A DNA stretch of 64,000 nt from Profundibacter sp033851955 (lineage in GTDB: Bacteria > Pseudomonadota > Alphaproteobacteria > Rhodobacterales > Rhodobacteraceae). Both the position numbers and the translations under genes were made by a program. The DNA lies in NCBI GenBank assembly GCA_033851955.1, contig JAWSVK010000009.1, positions 1 through 64,000 of the forward strand, given 5' to 3'. Position 1 is the first letter of the stretch. Each line of letters opens with the position of its first letter. Below the pieces are notes generated by a model. That model searched no databases. It worked only from the letters and a program-made list of their open reading frames with translations, and had not been told where the DNA came from. This document shows positions 26,193 through 35,008 of this stretch, piece after piece.

Positions 26193-26807
26193 TCAAGAGT
26201 GCGCGAAAATATCGGTTTCCGGCCAGCCAATAAGGTCCAGATTGGCGCGCATTGGCAAGAAATCAAAGCAAGCTTGAGCAACTCCCATTCGGTCTTCGCG
26301 TTTCAGCCGGATGTTCAATTCGTCCCGCAGGCGGTGCAGGTACAAAACGTCCGACGCGGCATATTCGATCTGCGCTTTGGTCAGCTCATCCGCGCCCCAA
26401 TCAGAACTTTGCTGCTGTTTGGAAACATCCACGCTCAGCAATTCTTGCAGCAGGTTTTTCAGCCCGTGCCGATCCGTATAGGTGCGGATTAGGCGGGACG
26501 CGATCTTGGTACAGTAAACTGGGGCTGTGACAGTGCCAAAGGCGTTTTGCATGGCGGCGATGTCGAAACGCCCGAAGTGAAACAGTTTCAAAACATCGGG
26601 GTTGGCCAACATACGGCACAGGTTGGGTGCTTCGGTTTGACCTTTGGCAATTTGCACCAAATGCGCGTTGCCGTCGCCGCCAGACATTTGCACAACACAC
26701 AGACGGTCGCGGTGCGGGTGCAAACCCATTGTCTCACAATCAATCGCGACGATAGGCCCAAGGTCCAGATCATCGGGCAAGTCATTTTTGTATAGGTAAT
26801 TGGTCAC
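26193..26807 (-). CDS. RNase D-like 3'-5' exonuclease
   Basis: The 204-residue protein consists of the DEDDy exonuclease domain alone: AIDCETMGL (D23, E25), FHFGRFDIAAM and the YAASDVLYLHRL motif with its Tyr. It lacks the HRDC domains of full-length RNase D, so it is a short-form exoribonuclease. The start is GTG at 26807, preceded by AAAAGGA at good spacing. It probably belongs to the lptCAB transcription unit. Confidence 0.88.
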   Translation of the reverse strand: MTNYLYKNDLPDDLDLGPIVAIDCETMGLHPHRDRLCVVQMSGGDGNAHLVQIAKGQTEAPNLCRMLANPDVLKLFHFGRFDIAAMQNAFGTVTAPVYCTKIASRLIRTYTDRHGLKNLLQELLSVDVSKQQQSSDWGADELTKAQIEYAASDVLYLHRLRDELNIRLKREDRMGVAQACFDFLPMRANLDLIGWPETDIFAHS

Positions 26808-26937
26808 ATCATATCCTTTTCGTTACCGGAGCTTTTATACAGGTTTTTGCGCGGCGGATAGAGGATCGGCCAGCAAAAATCACAGTCTGGCGCAATAACT
26901 GCTTGGCCACAGCGCACAGATCGACCATCAAGGCAGT

Positions 26938-27744
26938 ATGAACAACAATGTGATCATCGTTATCCCCGCCCGGTATGCCTCTAGTCGCTATCCAGGAAAG
27001 CCGCTTGCGCCTTTGGTTGGGGCGACAGGTGTTGCGAAATGCTTGATCGAGCGCAGCTGGCTAGCCGCCAAAGAAGTTGCTGATGTGGCCGAAGTCTACA
27101 TCGCAACGGACGACACACGCATTTCCGAGGCCGCAGAGGCGTTCGGGGCCAAGGTCTTGATGACCAGCGAGGATTGCGCCAATGGCACCGAACGGGTCGC
27201 CGACAGCCTGCGCAACCTTGGCGAAATTCCTGACATAGTAGTGAACCTGCAAGGCGACGCGCCGCTGACGCCGCCGTGGTTTTTGACAGCATTGATTGAG
27301 GAAATGCGCCGCGATGTGTCGGTGCAGATGGCAACGCCAGTGTTGCGTTGTGACGGGCAGACCCTGTCGAATTTCCGTGAAGATCGACGCAACGGCCAAG
27401 TGGGTGGCACCACGGCTGTGTTTGATACCAATCGTGATGCGCTGTATTTCTCCAAAGAAGTGGTGCCGTTTACCGACGACCACTATGCACCAGAAGCGCA
27501 AACGCCAGTGTTTCACCATGTCGGGGCCTATGCGTATCGGCCCGATACATTGACGGCGTATCAGGGCTGGGGTGCTTGCGAACTGGAGCAGCTGGAGGGA
27601 TTGGAGCAATTGCGGTTTTTGGCTCGGGGCATCAAGGTGCGCTGCGTTGAGGTTGAAGCGCGTGGCACGGTGTTTTGGGAATTAAACAATCCCGTTGATG
27701 TTGCGCGGATCGAGGCCGAGCTTTTGAAACGCGGCGCCACTTAA
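26938..27744 (+). CDS. kdsB: 3-deoxy-manno-octulosonate cytidylyltransferase KdsB
   Basis: KdsB activates Kdo to CMP-Kdo for LPS core synthesis. The 268-residue product has the N-terminal IPARYASSRYPGKPLAPL, the VNLQGDAPL nucleotide/metal site and HHVGAYAYRPDTL. It is divergent from the exonuclease-lptC-lptA-lptB unit, so the two LPS functions sit together. Its length is slightly above the E. coli enzyme. Confidence 0.93.
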   Translation: MNNNVIIVIPARYASSRYPGKPLAPLVGATGVAKCLIERSWLAAKEVADVAEVYIATDDTRISEAAEAFGAKVLMTSEDCANGTERVADSLRNLGEIPDIVVNLQGDAPLTPPWFLTALIEEMRRDVSVQMATPVLRCDGQTLSNFREDRRNGQVGGTTAVFDTNRDALYFSKEVVPFTDDHYAPEAQTPVFHHVGAYAYRPDTLTAYQGWGACELEQLEGLEQLRFLARGIKVRCVEVEARGTVFWELNNPVDVARIEAELLKRGAT

Positions 27745-27760
27745 CCGCCCGCTCATCAAG

Positions 27761-27800
27761 CTTTACAGCTTTCTTCGCTGCAATGAGAAGCTCTGTAAAG
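27761..27800. other. Imperfect hairpin between convergent kdsB and ridA-like genes
   Basis: CTTTACAG (27761-27768) and CTGTAAAG (27793-27800) form an 8-bp stem around a 24-base loop with partial inner pairing. There is no U-run on either side. It could end transcription from both sides or be incidental. Confidence 0.3.
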
Positions 27801-27852
27801 GGCGACGAATGTATGCCCCTCTACCTGACTTCCCTTGCCGTGAATCCCAGCC

Positions 27853-28200
27853 CTAAACAGCGGCAACGATGATGATTTCGACCAAATATTCCGGCGTTGC
27901 CAATTTTGCTTCTCCGCAGGCGCGGGTGGGCGGGTTGGCAGGGTCAATCCAAGCATCATAAACCGCGTTCATTTCTGCAAAATCGGCCATGTCAGCCAAC
28001 CATATCGTCGCCTGCAACACCCGTGATTTGGAAACGCCGTTGTCCGACAGTAACTGGTCGACCTTCTCCAGCATATCGCGGGTTTGCTGGGCAACCGGCG
28101 CCCCCGGCGTGCCGACCTGGCCCGACAAATAGATTGTGCCATTGTGGATAACGGCTTGGCTCATACGGGTGCCGGGGTTGATGCGTTGAATGTCAGTCAT
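27853..28200 (-). CDS. RidA-family protein
   Basis: RidA proteins hydrolyse reactive enamine/imine intermediates formed by PLP enzymes and amine oxidases. The 115-residue product has the N-terminal INPGTRMSQAVIHNGTIYLSGQV region, here noted as SQAVIHNGTIYLSGQVG, and the late motif TRACGEAKLATPEYLVEI with the key Arg. As the last gene of the minus-strand catabolic operon, after an FAD amine oxidase-like gene, it fits clearance of imines released there. Confidence 0.9.
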   Translation of the reverse strand: MTDIQRINPGTRMSQAVIHNGTIYLSGQVGTPGAPVAQQTRDMLEKVDQLLSDNGVSKSRVLQATIWLADMADFAEMNAVYDAWIDPANPPTRACGEAKLATPEYLVEIIIVAAV

Positions 28201-28214
28201 AGTGATTTCCTTTG

Positions 28215-29312
28215 TTAAAACCGATTTGGTGAAAGGGCTGCAATGACATCTCCTGCCAAATCAGGTGTGGTTTTTGTTATCAAGCACGTCACCAGTTTGG
28301 CGAGAGCGGGTGCCGTCTGAATACCGTAGCCACCTTGCCCCGCCAGCCAGAAAAACCCGGCCGCGTCCGGATCAAACCCAACAATTGGTGTGCGGTCTGG
28401 GGCAAATGTGCGCAAGCCCGCCCAAGAATGCAAGACGCGAGTCACCGATACGGTCACAGCTTGCTCATACCGGTCCAACCCTTCGGCAAGCACCATGTCA
28501 TCCGCCCAAACGTCATGCGGCTCAACCGGGTCTTCATCGGCCGGTGAAACCATCAAACCACCGACCCCGGGTTTGACGTAAAAATCTTCCGACGCCGACG
28601 CAAACAGCGGCCATTTGCTGACGTCATGCCCGTCCGGCACCGGAATAACAGCCATCGAGCGACGCATCCCGATCAGCCCCTTAGGCGTAACGCCCGCGAT
28701 CTGAGCAACCACATCAGCCCAAGCTCCAGCTGCGTTGATAATGATGGGGGCTTCAAAATCCCCCTGCGAGGTTTCAACCTGCCAAACCTCGCCAGATTTA
28801 CGACAAGCCGTGACCATGGCCTTACGAATGATTTGCGCACCATTTCCGCTGGCAACACGCGCATAGCCCTGAAGCATCCTGTCCACGTCAATCTCTTGGG
28901 CACTGTGCTCAATCGCCGCCCCAACCAGACGCTCTGTGTTCAAAATAGGCACCAATTTGCCCGCCTCAAGCGGGGTCAAACGTTCCATATCTTGCGCACT
29001 GTCCAAATAGCTCTCAAGGGCGGGCATGTCTTGTGGCGTTGCAATCAAAAGCTCGCCACGAGGCGACAAAAGCGCTGTGTCAGATATACCGCCGGGTTGT
29101 ACCAACTCCGGTTCCGAAGCGACATTCAGAGCGCGCAGTGTTTCATTGCCATAGTTGCGAATGAAAATCGCGGCAGAGCGACCGGTGGCATGATAGCCAA
29201 GATCAGCTTCACCCTCCAACACTGTGACGTTCAGATGTTCAGACAGGCGGGCGGCGGCGCTGATGCCAGCCATACCGCCACCAATGATCAGGACATCCGT
29301 GTTGTGTTTCAT
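28215..29312 (-). CDS. FAD-dependent D-amino acid/amine oxidase-like protein
   Basis: The 365-residue DAO-family protein has the nucleotide motif IIGGGMAGISAAARLSE at residues 9-25, the GYHATGRSAAIFIRNYGN loop and the C-terminal FFWLAGQGGYGIQTAPA. It should oxidise an amine or alpha-amino acid to the imine. Its stop is 14 bases ahead of ridA, and its start overlaps the amidohydrolase stop by four bases, so all three are likely cotranslated. Confidence 0.85.
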   Translation of the reverse strand: MKHNTDVLIIGGGMAGISAAARLSEHLNVTVLEGEADLGYHATGRSAAIFIRNYGNETLRALNVASEPELVQPGGISDTALLSPRGELLIATPQDMPALESYLDSAQDMERLTPLEAGKLVPILNTERLVGAAIEHSAQEIDVDRMLQGYARVASGNGAQIIRKAMVTACRKSGEVWQVETSQGDFEAPIIINAAGAWADVVAQIAGVTPKGLIGMRRSMAVIPVPDGHDVSKWPLFASASEDFYVKPGVGGLMVSPADEDPVEPHDVWADDMVLAEGLDRYEQAVTVSVTRVLHSWAGLRTFAPDRTPIVGFDPDAAGFFWLAGQGGYGIQTAPALAKLVTCLITKTTPDLAGDVIAALSPNRF

Positions 29313-30343
29313 TTTCTTGACACTCGGTTTTGGGCCCCACGCAAATAGCTGGTCAAATTGTCCCCAAGGGCAGGTTGCAAGTACCCACCTTCCTGAACAT
29401 GCAACGTCGGCAGGTCAAGCGCGGCGATGGACTTGCCGATTTCACCAAATCCACCTGTGGTCACCTTAAGCGCTTGAAATGGATCGCCCTCATGTGGGTC
29501 CAACCCAACAGACACCACCAGCGCTTCAGTGCCGTTCATGCGAATGCGCTCAAGTGCGGTTTCAAGCGCGGCCAAAAACGCATCATCTCCGGCGTCGAAC
29601 GGCAGCGGAATGTTCAAGTTGCAGCCCAGCCCAGCCCCATGCCCACGCTCAGCTGCGTGGCCCCAGAAAAACGGATACAGCCCTGCAGGGTCGCAATGGA
29701 CTGACACGGTCAAAACGTCGCCGCGCTCATAAAAAATACCCTGCGTGCCATTGCCGTGATGCACATCAATATCCAAAATGGCCGGCCGAAATCCGGCTTG
29801 CAATAAATGCTGCGCTGCGATGGCTGCATTGTTCAAATAGCAAAACCCACCGGCTTGATCACCAAAGGCGTGATGCCCCGGCGGGCGACATAACGCATAA
29901 GCGGATGCAGCCCCGTCGATTAATAAATCCGCCCCCGTTAGCGCCGTTTGCGCGGACCAATAGGCCGCATCCCAAGTGTGAGGCCCAATCGGGCAGGCGG
30001 TGTCGGACTGGTGGTATCCGGCTTGGCCCACCGGACTTTCGGGATAAGAACAGTTTCTGTCAGCGGGGTGTACATTTGGGATTACCTCGTCCGAAGCATT
30101 TTCAAGTTGAGACCAACGTTCGTGAATGGACTTCAAAAAGCTCAGATATTCAGGCGTGTGGATCGCCGCTATCGGCGCCATGCCATGATCTGTGGGCTCG
30201 GAAAATTCACAACCGGCGTTCTCGGCCGCGCGTTGCAACACGGTGATGCGTTCGGGTTGTTCACGGCACTGGATAGGTTTGCCGTTTAACAGTGAATGTT
30301 TTGGATCATGCGCAGATTGGCGCGGGTCAACGATGGCTTTCAT
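29309..30343 (-). CDS. Histone deacetylase-like / acetylpolyamine amidohydrolase
   Basis: The 344-residue zinc amidohydrolase has RPPGHHAFGDQAGGFCYLNN (H157, H158), metal ligands in DIDVHHGNGTQG (D193, H195) and the later SVGLDPHEGDP. Bacterial members often deacetylate acetylated polyamines. In this operon the polyamine-type importer and an aminotransferase suit that substrate class, but the exact one is unknown. Its start overlaps the thiolase-remnant stop as ATGA. Confidence 0.85.
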   Translation of the reverse strand: MKAIVDPRQSAHDPKHSLLNGKPIQCREQPERITVLQRAAENAGCEFSEPTDHGMAPIAAIHTPEYLSFLKSIHERWSQLENASDEVIPNVHPADRNCSYPESPVGQAGYHQSDTACPIGPHTWDAAYWSAQTALTGADLLIDGAASAYALCRPPGHHAFGDQAGGFCYLNNAAIAAQHLLQAGFRPAILDIDVHHGNGTQGIFYERGDVLTVSVHCDPAGLYPFFWGHAAERGHGAGLGCNLNIPLPFDAGDDAFLAALETALERIRMNGTEALVVSVGLDPHEGDPFQALKVTTGGFGEIGKSIAALDLPTLHVQEGGYLQPALGDNLTSYLRGAQNRVSRK

Positions 30344-30546
30344 GATAGCACCTCAAACAGTCTAGTTGAGCCTTGGCCGCCACCAATGCATGTCGAACTT
30401 TTTACAAATTTTGCGTTGCCTCGCGCTCGGCTTTTCCTTTCACCCCCACCAAAGCCAGCTAAGTCCAGTGCGTCACGATGGGTTTTGGCAAACGGGGTGC
30501 TTGCGGGTGAAACAATATTGGCTTGGCACATATGTTGAGCTTTCAT
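30340..30546 (-). pseudogene. Thiolase reduced to its two ends by in-frame deletion
   Basis: The 68-codon frame begins MKAQHMCQANIVSPASTPFA, resembling a thiolase N-terminus (xANIVSPxRTPxGK), and ends with SSTCIGGGQGSTRLFEVLS, a clear thiolase C-terminal active-site motif with its Cys. About 320 residues normally lie between these ends. The frame is kept, the start is 5 bases after the deacylase stop, and the stop overlaps the next start (ATGA), so coupling survives although the enzyme cannot. The N-terminal match is weaker than the C-terminal one. Confidence 0.6.
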
Positions 30547-30550
30547 TTGA

Positions 30551-31840
30551 TTAGAGGGATTCTAACCCACACCAGTTCGCAATGAACAGGGCGGTGGCTT
30601 GGGTGACGCGACGTGTGCTTTCCAGATCGACGCGCTCGTTAAAGCCGTGGATCGCCTCGGCCTTCGGTCCATAAACCAAGGCCGGCGTGTCTGCATAAAG
30701 CCCAAAGAAACGCGCGTCCGTGGTGGCGGTGATGGCAAGCTTGTTCAGATCACTGCCTGTCACGGTGTTGTGCGCAGTTTCCAACGCGGAAATGGCTTGG
30801 GCCGCGATGACAGATGTGTCGTCGCTCAGTGCATAGCCTTGGGCGTGAAACCCGTGATAGATGATTTCGGGCTGGTTATTACGCAGAAAATCGTTTTGCT
30901 GGGCGGCTTGGCGCAGCACCTCCTCAATTTCGCGTTTGGCGGCCTCTATTTCCTGTCCGGGAAACAGCCCCATGCGCACGTCAAACACGCACCATGCGGG
31001 CACCGAACTGGTCCAATCACCGCCCTGAATTTTGCCAATATTCAAGTTCAGCGCATGGTTGTGATTGTGATAATCTGGGTGTCGACAACTGGGCAAGTTC
31101 CAGCGGGCCTCCATTTCGTGCAATGCAGCAATCAGCGGGATCGCGGCCTCGATTGCGTTAGAGCCAGAACCTGCATAGGCCACATGAACCGGAATGCCTT
31201 TTAGGTGGACCTGAAACCACAGCACGCCCAATTGTGCCGTGACCAATTCTTCGGCAAACGGCTCAGGGATCAGTGCTGCATCCGCACGATAACCCCGCTG
31301 CAAACAGGCCAACGCGCCGTTGCCAGTGCATTCTTCCTCGACCACAGATTGGTAGTAGACGTCCCCCGCAGGCGCAAATCCTAGATCGTGCAAAGCGTCC
31401 AGCGCGAATAGGTTACTGACCAGCCCCGCCTTCATATCGCCAGCCCCACGGCCATACATCCAACCATCATTGACATGCGGCTCATAGGGCGGCGTGTCCC
31501 ACATATCGAGCGGCCCCTCGGGCACCACATCAATATGGCCGTTCAAAATGAGCGAACGCCCCTTGCCACGTGCGCGGCGTGTACCAACCACATTCACCGC
31601 GTCATTGTAGCTGCCAATCACCGGCGAAAATCCGGGCATATGGGCAATGTCGTCAACGTTGATTTGCCAACGATCCACCTCAAAACCACGCTCTTCTAGG
31701 GCATCCGCCATAAAGGTCTGGGCGGATTGCTCATTGCCACGGGTTGAGGGGTGCGCGGTCAGTTCGGACAGGAACTGAACCGCGTCGTCAAAACGTGCAT
31801 CAACGGCCTGCATGATTTGGGTCTTGGTGGCATCGTCCAT
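30551..31840 (-). CDS. M20-family deacylase (ArgE/DapE-like)
   Basis: The 429-residue metallohydrolase has LILNGHIDVVPEG (metal His and Asp), WMYGRGAGDMKAGL (bridging Asp) and the VVEEECTGNG catalytic-Glu/metal-Glu segment, then a dimerisation domain and the final IHGFNERVD with metal His. It hydrolyses an N-acyl amino compound. Whether it acts before or after the HDAC-like enzyme cannot be told. Confidence 0.88.
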   Translation of the reverse strand: MDDATKTQIMQAVDARFDDAVQFLSELTAHPSTRGNEQSAQTFMADALEERGFEVDRWQINVDDIAHMPGFSPVIGSYNDAVNVVGTRRARGKGRSLILNGHIDVVPEGPLDMWDTPPYEPHVNDGWMYGRGAGDMKAGLVSNLFALDALHDLGFAPAGDVYYQSVVEEECTGNGALACLQRGYRADAALIPEPFAEELVTAQLGVLWFQVHLKGIPVHVAYAGSGSNAIEAAIPLIAALHEMEARWNLPSCRHPDYHNHNHALNLNIGKIQGGDWTSSVPAWCVFDVRMGLFPGQEIEAAKREIEEVLRQAAQQNDFLRNNQPEIIYHGFHAQGYALSDDTSVIAAQAISALETAHNTVTGSDLNKLAITATTDARFFGLYADTPALVYGPKAEAIHGFNERVDLESTRRVTQATALFIANWCGLESL

Positions 31841-31852
31841 GATCAGGGCCTC

Positions 31853-32512
31853 TTAAAAGGTGGGAATTTTGCCGCGTGGCACAGCCAATGGTGCGTCGGT
31901 GGCTTTGATGACATCATCCGTGGTCAGCCCCGCTGCAATCTCGCATAAGGCAAAGCCTTTCGGCGTAACATCAATCACAGCCATGTCAGTGAAAATGCGG
32001 GCCACGCAGCCACGTGCTGTCAGCGGCAGGGTGCATTCTTGCACCAGCTTTGAGCGGCCTTTACGGTCAGTGTGGGTGGTCAAAACGATGACTTGCTTGG
32101 CCTTTTGCGCCAGTTCCATTCCACCGCCAGCGCCGGGTGTGAACAGGCCGGGAATTTTCCAATTGGCCAGATCGCCATGCATCGACACCTGAAAAGCGCC
32201 TAGCATGGTTAGGTCTAACCGCCCGCCACGCACCAGCGCAAAAGACACCGCGCTGTCAAAATACGAAGTGCCCGCAACAGGGGAAACATACGCACCACCC
32301 GCATCGATCAGATTGCGATCAGCGGCATCATAAGGCTGGGCAGGGCCGATCCCTGCGATGCCATTTTCAGAATGCAAACAGACCTGCATATCAGCGGCGA
32401 TATGTTCGATGACCTGTGTGGGCAAACCAATGCCCAGATTCACCGTCATGCCTGATTGAATGTCGCGAGCAGCGCGGGCGACCATTCGGTTCCTAGCGTC
32501 TGACAACGGCAT
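31853..32512 (-). CDS. 3-oxoacid CoA-transferase subunit B
   Basis: The 219-residue beta subunit of a class I CoA-transferase has VNLGIGLPTQV and the catalytic Glu49 in LHSENGIAGIGP, plus GKIPG-type ends (NWKIPGLFTPGAGGGMELA). It moves CoA between an acyl-CoA and a 3-oxoacid such as acetoacetate. Its start lies 20 bases inside subunit A, so the two are coupled. With a thiolase next in the ancestral operon, it suggests the pathway ends in acetoacetate or a similar 3-oxoacid. Confidence 0.9.
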   Translation of the reverse strand: MPLSDARNRMVARAARDIQSGMTVNLGIGLPTQVIEHIAADMQVCLHSENGIAGIGPAQPYDAADRNLIDAGGAYVSPVAGTSYFDSAVSFALVRGGRLDLTMLGAFQVSMHGDLANWKIPGLFTPGAGGGMELAQKAKQVIVLTTHTDRKGRSKLVQECTLPLTARGCVARIFTDMAVIDVTPKGFALCEIAAGLTTDDVIKATDAPLAVPRGKIPTF

Positions 32513-33185
32513 ACTCCTCAGTCAATTCGGTCAGCTCAACCACGCGATCCACAAAGGGACCAGGTGTGTGAATGGTGTTGGGTGCCAGTTGCCCCAAGGG
32601 GCGCACGACCTCGGCCTCAGCGATCACGGTGTTGGCAGCCATCGCCATAGCAGGATTGAAATTCTGCGCGGTGCCCGCATAGCAAAGGTTGCCAAAGGGG
32701 TCGGCCTGGCCCGCATGGATCAAGGCAAAATCCGCCCCAAGCGCGGCTTCAACCATCTGGCTGTGGCCTCCAACACTGACCCTTTGTTTGCCCTCGCCAA
32801 GCTCGGTATCAATGCCGATGTCGGTCAAAATTCCCGCCAACCCCGCGCCAGCCGCACGAATGCGTTCGGCCAAAATACCTTGGGCGCAAAATTCAACCGC
32901 CATGTCACCAGCATTCATCATTTCGATCGCGCGTGGGTTCAGCCCGATATGGGTGGTGATCAGCCGCGCAACCTGTCCATTTTTCAACAAATGATCAACG
33001 CCCATGCCGCTCTCGTTGGCGTCGTTCTTGATGATGGTCAGGTCTTTGGTCCCCTGCTGCACTAACGCATCAATCAGACAAAACGGCGTACCCGGAACCC
33101 CGAAGCCACCGATCATAACCGTGGCGCCGTCTGTGATTTCACCGATGGCATCACGCATCGTTGTGGTTTTATCAGGCAGCCTCAT
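32493..33185 (-). CDS. 3-oxoacid CoA-transferase subunit A
   Basis: The 230-residue alpha subunit has the family motif MIGGFGVPGTPFCLIDALV near residues 20-38 and the YAGTAQNFNPAMAMAA segment. It pairs with the subunit B gene. Its start overlaps the GNAT stop as ATGA. Confidence 0.9.
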   Translation of the reverse strand: MRLPDKTTTMRDAIGEITDGATVMIGGFGVPGTPFCLIDALVQQGTKDLTIIKNDANESGMGVDHLLKNGQVARLITTHIGLNPRAIEMMNAGDMAVEFCAQGILAERIRAAGAGLAGILTDIGIDTELGEGKQRVSVGGHSQMVEAALGADFALIHAGQADPFGNLCYAGTAQNFNPAMAMAANTVIAEAEVVRPLGQLAPNTIHTPGPFVDRVVELTELTEEYAVVRR

Positions 33186-33670
33186 GTCGCGCCCCGCAAG
33201 GTGTTAAAGCTGTTGGTGTCAGCGATCATGGCGGTTTCAATCAGGTTTTCTTTAAAACCAAGCCGCTCGTAAAAGTGCTTGGCGCGCGGGTTGTCGGCAT
33301 AAACCGCAAGCTTGATATAACTCGCCCCCCATGCACCTTCACTGTGGGTCGCGACGGCGGCTAACAGTTGTTGACCAATATGATTGCCACGCTCGGCCGC
33401 GCTGATCCACAGGTCTTGGACATACACACCGGGTTGCCCCTTGGTGGTAGAAAACTGCGGGAAGTAGAGCGCCAAACCCACGGGTTCACCACCTCTTTCA
33501 GCGATCACGACATGAAACATCACTTGCGCCCCAAAACCATGCTCTGCGATGATTTCAGCGGTGGTTGAGAACACATCACTATCGCCCAGATCATCCGCCA
33601 GATGCGACAACATTTTGGCGATAACGGCGGAGTCGGATGCGGTCGTGTGCCGGATGCAAACCGCGCTCAT
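33182..33670 (-). CDS. GNAT-family N-acetyltransferase
   Basis: The 162-residue protein has the acetyl-CoA motif LWISAAERGNHIGQQLLAA (Q/RxxGxG/A-like loop RGNHIGQ) and the C-terminal NPRAKHFYERLGFKE. The overall pattern resembles diamine/spermidine N-acetyltransferases. It lies between the aminotransferase and CoA-transferase genes with four-base overlaps on both sides, so it probably acts on a pathway amine or its acetylated form. Confidence 0.85.
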   Translation of the reverse strand: MSAVCIRHTTASDSAVIAKMLSHLADDLGDSDVFSTTAEIIAEHGFGAQVMFHVVIAERGGEPVGLALYFPQFSTTKGQPGVYVQDLWISAAERGNHIGQQLLAAVATHSEGAWGASYIKLAVYADNPRAKHFYERLGFKENLIETAMIADTNSFNTLRGAT

Positions 33671-34998
33671 TCCAGACCTGCTTCGGCTGCGAAAATATCC
33701 AGCGCAGTGGTCAGGCCTGTCATGATTTCGTCAATACCCTCAGGGGTGATGATCATCGGTGGACAAACCAAGAAATGGTCACCCTCATATCCGCCCCGCG
33801 TTCGGCGTGAATAAATGATCAACCCCTGTTCATAGGCGATGTCCACCAAGCGGCTGTAGGCGTTTAAATCCTTGGGCAAGGGGGCCATGGTATTGCGGTC
33901 GCTGACCAGTTCAAACGCCAGCAACAACCCTTTGCCGCGCACGTCCCCAATGAACGAATAACGCTGCATTAGAGCCGAAAGTCGTGCCTTTAGTAGGTCC
34001 CCCATTTTAGCCGCGTTGCTGACCATATCGCCGCGCTCGATTTCCTCGATCACCGCCAATCCAGCAGCACAGGCCAGCGGATTTCCAGCATAGGTAAACC
34101 CATGCACAAAGCCGCCTTTATCCAGCACCGCTTTGACCATATCGTCGCGCGCAATGATGGCACCTAATGGTACATAGCCGCCGCCAAACCCCTTGGAGAT
34201 CGCGATGATGTCTGGGTCGCCTTGCCAGTGTTCCCCGCCAAAGAACCGACCCGTGCGCCCGCCACCTGTCATCACTTCATCGTGGATCAATAGAACCTCG
34301 TATTGATCGCAAATCTCGCGGATCCGTTCCATATATCCAACCGGGGGCACCAAAGCTCCGGTCGAGGCCCCGCCGATCGGCTCGACAATAAACGCCAACA
34401 CAGTTTCCGGACCTTCGCGCAAAATTTGCTCTTCTAACATATCGGCATAATGACGACCTGTTGCGGGGTCGTCGGCGTCCAGCCCGTCCAGATAGGCACG
34501 AGGCGCTGCGATTTTCGGCATCGCTCGCATCATCGGATCAAACGGTGCGCTCAGGGGGGAATATCCTGTTAGCGACAACGCGCCGAGGGTCGATCCGTGA
34601 TAGCTGGGAAACCGTGAGATCACTTTCCAACGTTGAGCCTCATTCTGGGTAAGCGCGTATTGACGCGCCAACTTGATGGCGCTTTCAACGGCCTCAGATC
34701 CACCCGAAGCAAAGAACACACGGTTCATGCCATCGGGGCTAAGCGAGGCCAGTTTTTCAGCCAAAGCCTCAGCTGCGTTGGTTTGGAAATGCAAACGATA
34801 ACCAAAGGTGGCCTTGTCCATTTGCGCGCGCATCGCGTCTAACACTGCCGGATTGGAGTGGCCAATATTGCTGACCATCGCGCCGCTTGAACCATCCAAA
34901 TAACGTTTGCCCGAGGTGTCCCATAAGTAGATACCTTCGGAACGATCCAGCACAGGGCGTTTCAGACGGGTTTGGTAGAATACTTTTTCTGTGTTCAT
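33667..34998 (-). CDS. Class III PLP-dependent aminotransferase
   Basis: The 443-residue enzyme has the PLP-lysine K269 in IAISKGFGGGYVPLGA, the preceding LIHDEVMTGGGRTGRFF, the phosphate-binding ASGGSEAVESAIKLAR and the C-terminal CPPMIITPEGIDEIM. Class III members take omega-amino groups (GABA, beta-alanine, diamines). The next upstream genes import a polyamine-like solute, so an omega-amino substrate is likely. Confidence 0.9.
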   Translation of the reverse strand: MNTEKVFYQTRLKRPVLDRSEGIYLWDTSGKRYLDGSSGAMVSNIGHSNPAVLDAMRAQMDKATFGYRLHFQTNAAEALAEKLASLSPDGMNRVFFASGGSEAVESAIKLARQYALTQNEAQRWKVISRFPSYHGSTLGALSLTGYSPLSAPFDPMMRAMPKIAAPRAYLDGLDADDPATGRHYADMLEEQILREGPETVLAFIVEPIGGASTGALVPPVGYMERIREICDQYEVLLIHDEVMTGGGRTGRFFGGEHWQGDPDIIAISKGFGGGYVPLGAIIARDDMVKAVLDKGGFVHGFTYAGNPLACAAGLAVIEEIERGDMVSNAAKMGDLLKARLSALMQRYSFIGDVRGKGLLLAFELVSDRNTMAPLPKDLNAYSRLVDIAYEQGLIIYSRRTRGGYEGDHFLVCPPMIITPEGIDEIMTGLTTALDIFAAEAGLE

Positions 34999-35008
34999 AT
35001 TTTCAGAC

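Noticed and set aside
28626..29348. 240-codon plus-strand frame opposite the FAD oxidase gene
   Set aside because: It is a shadow of the minus-strand gene, with His/Arg/Gln-rich low-complexity translation and no domain.
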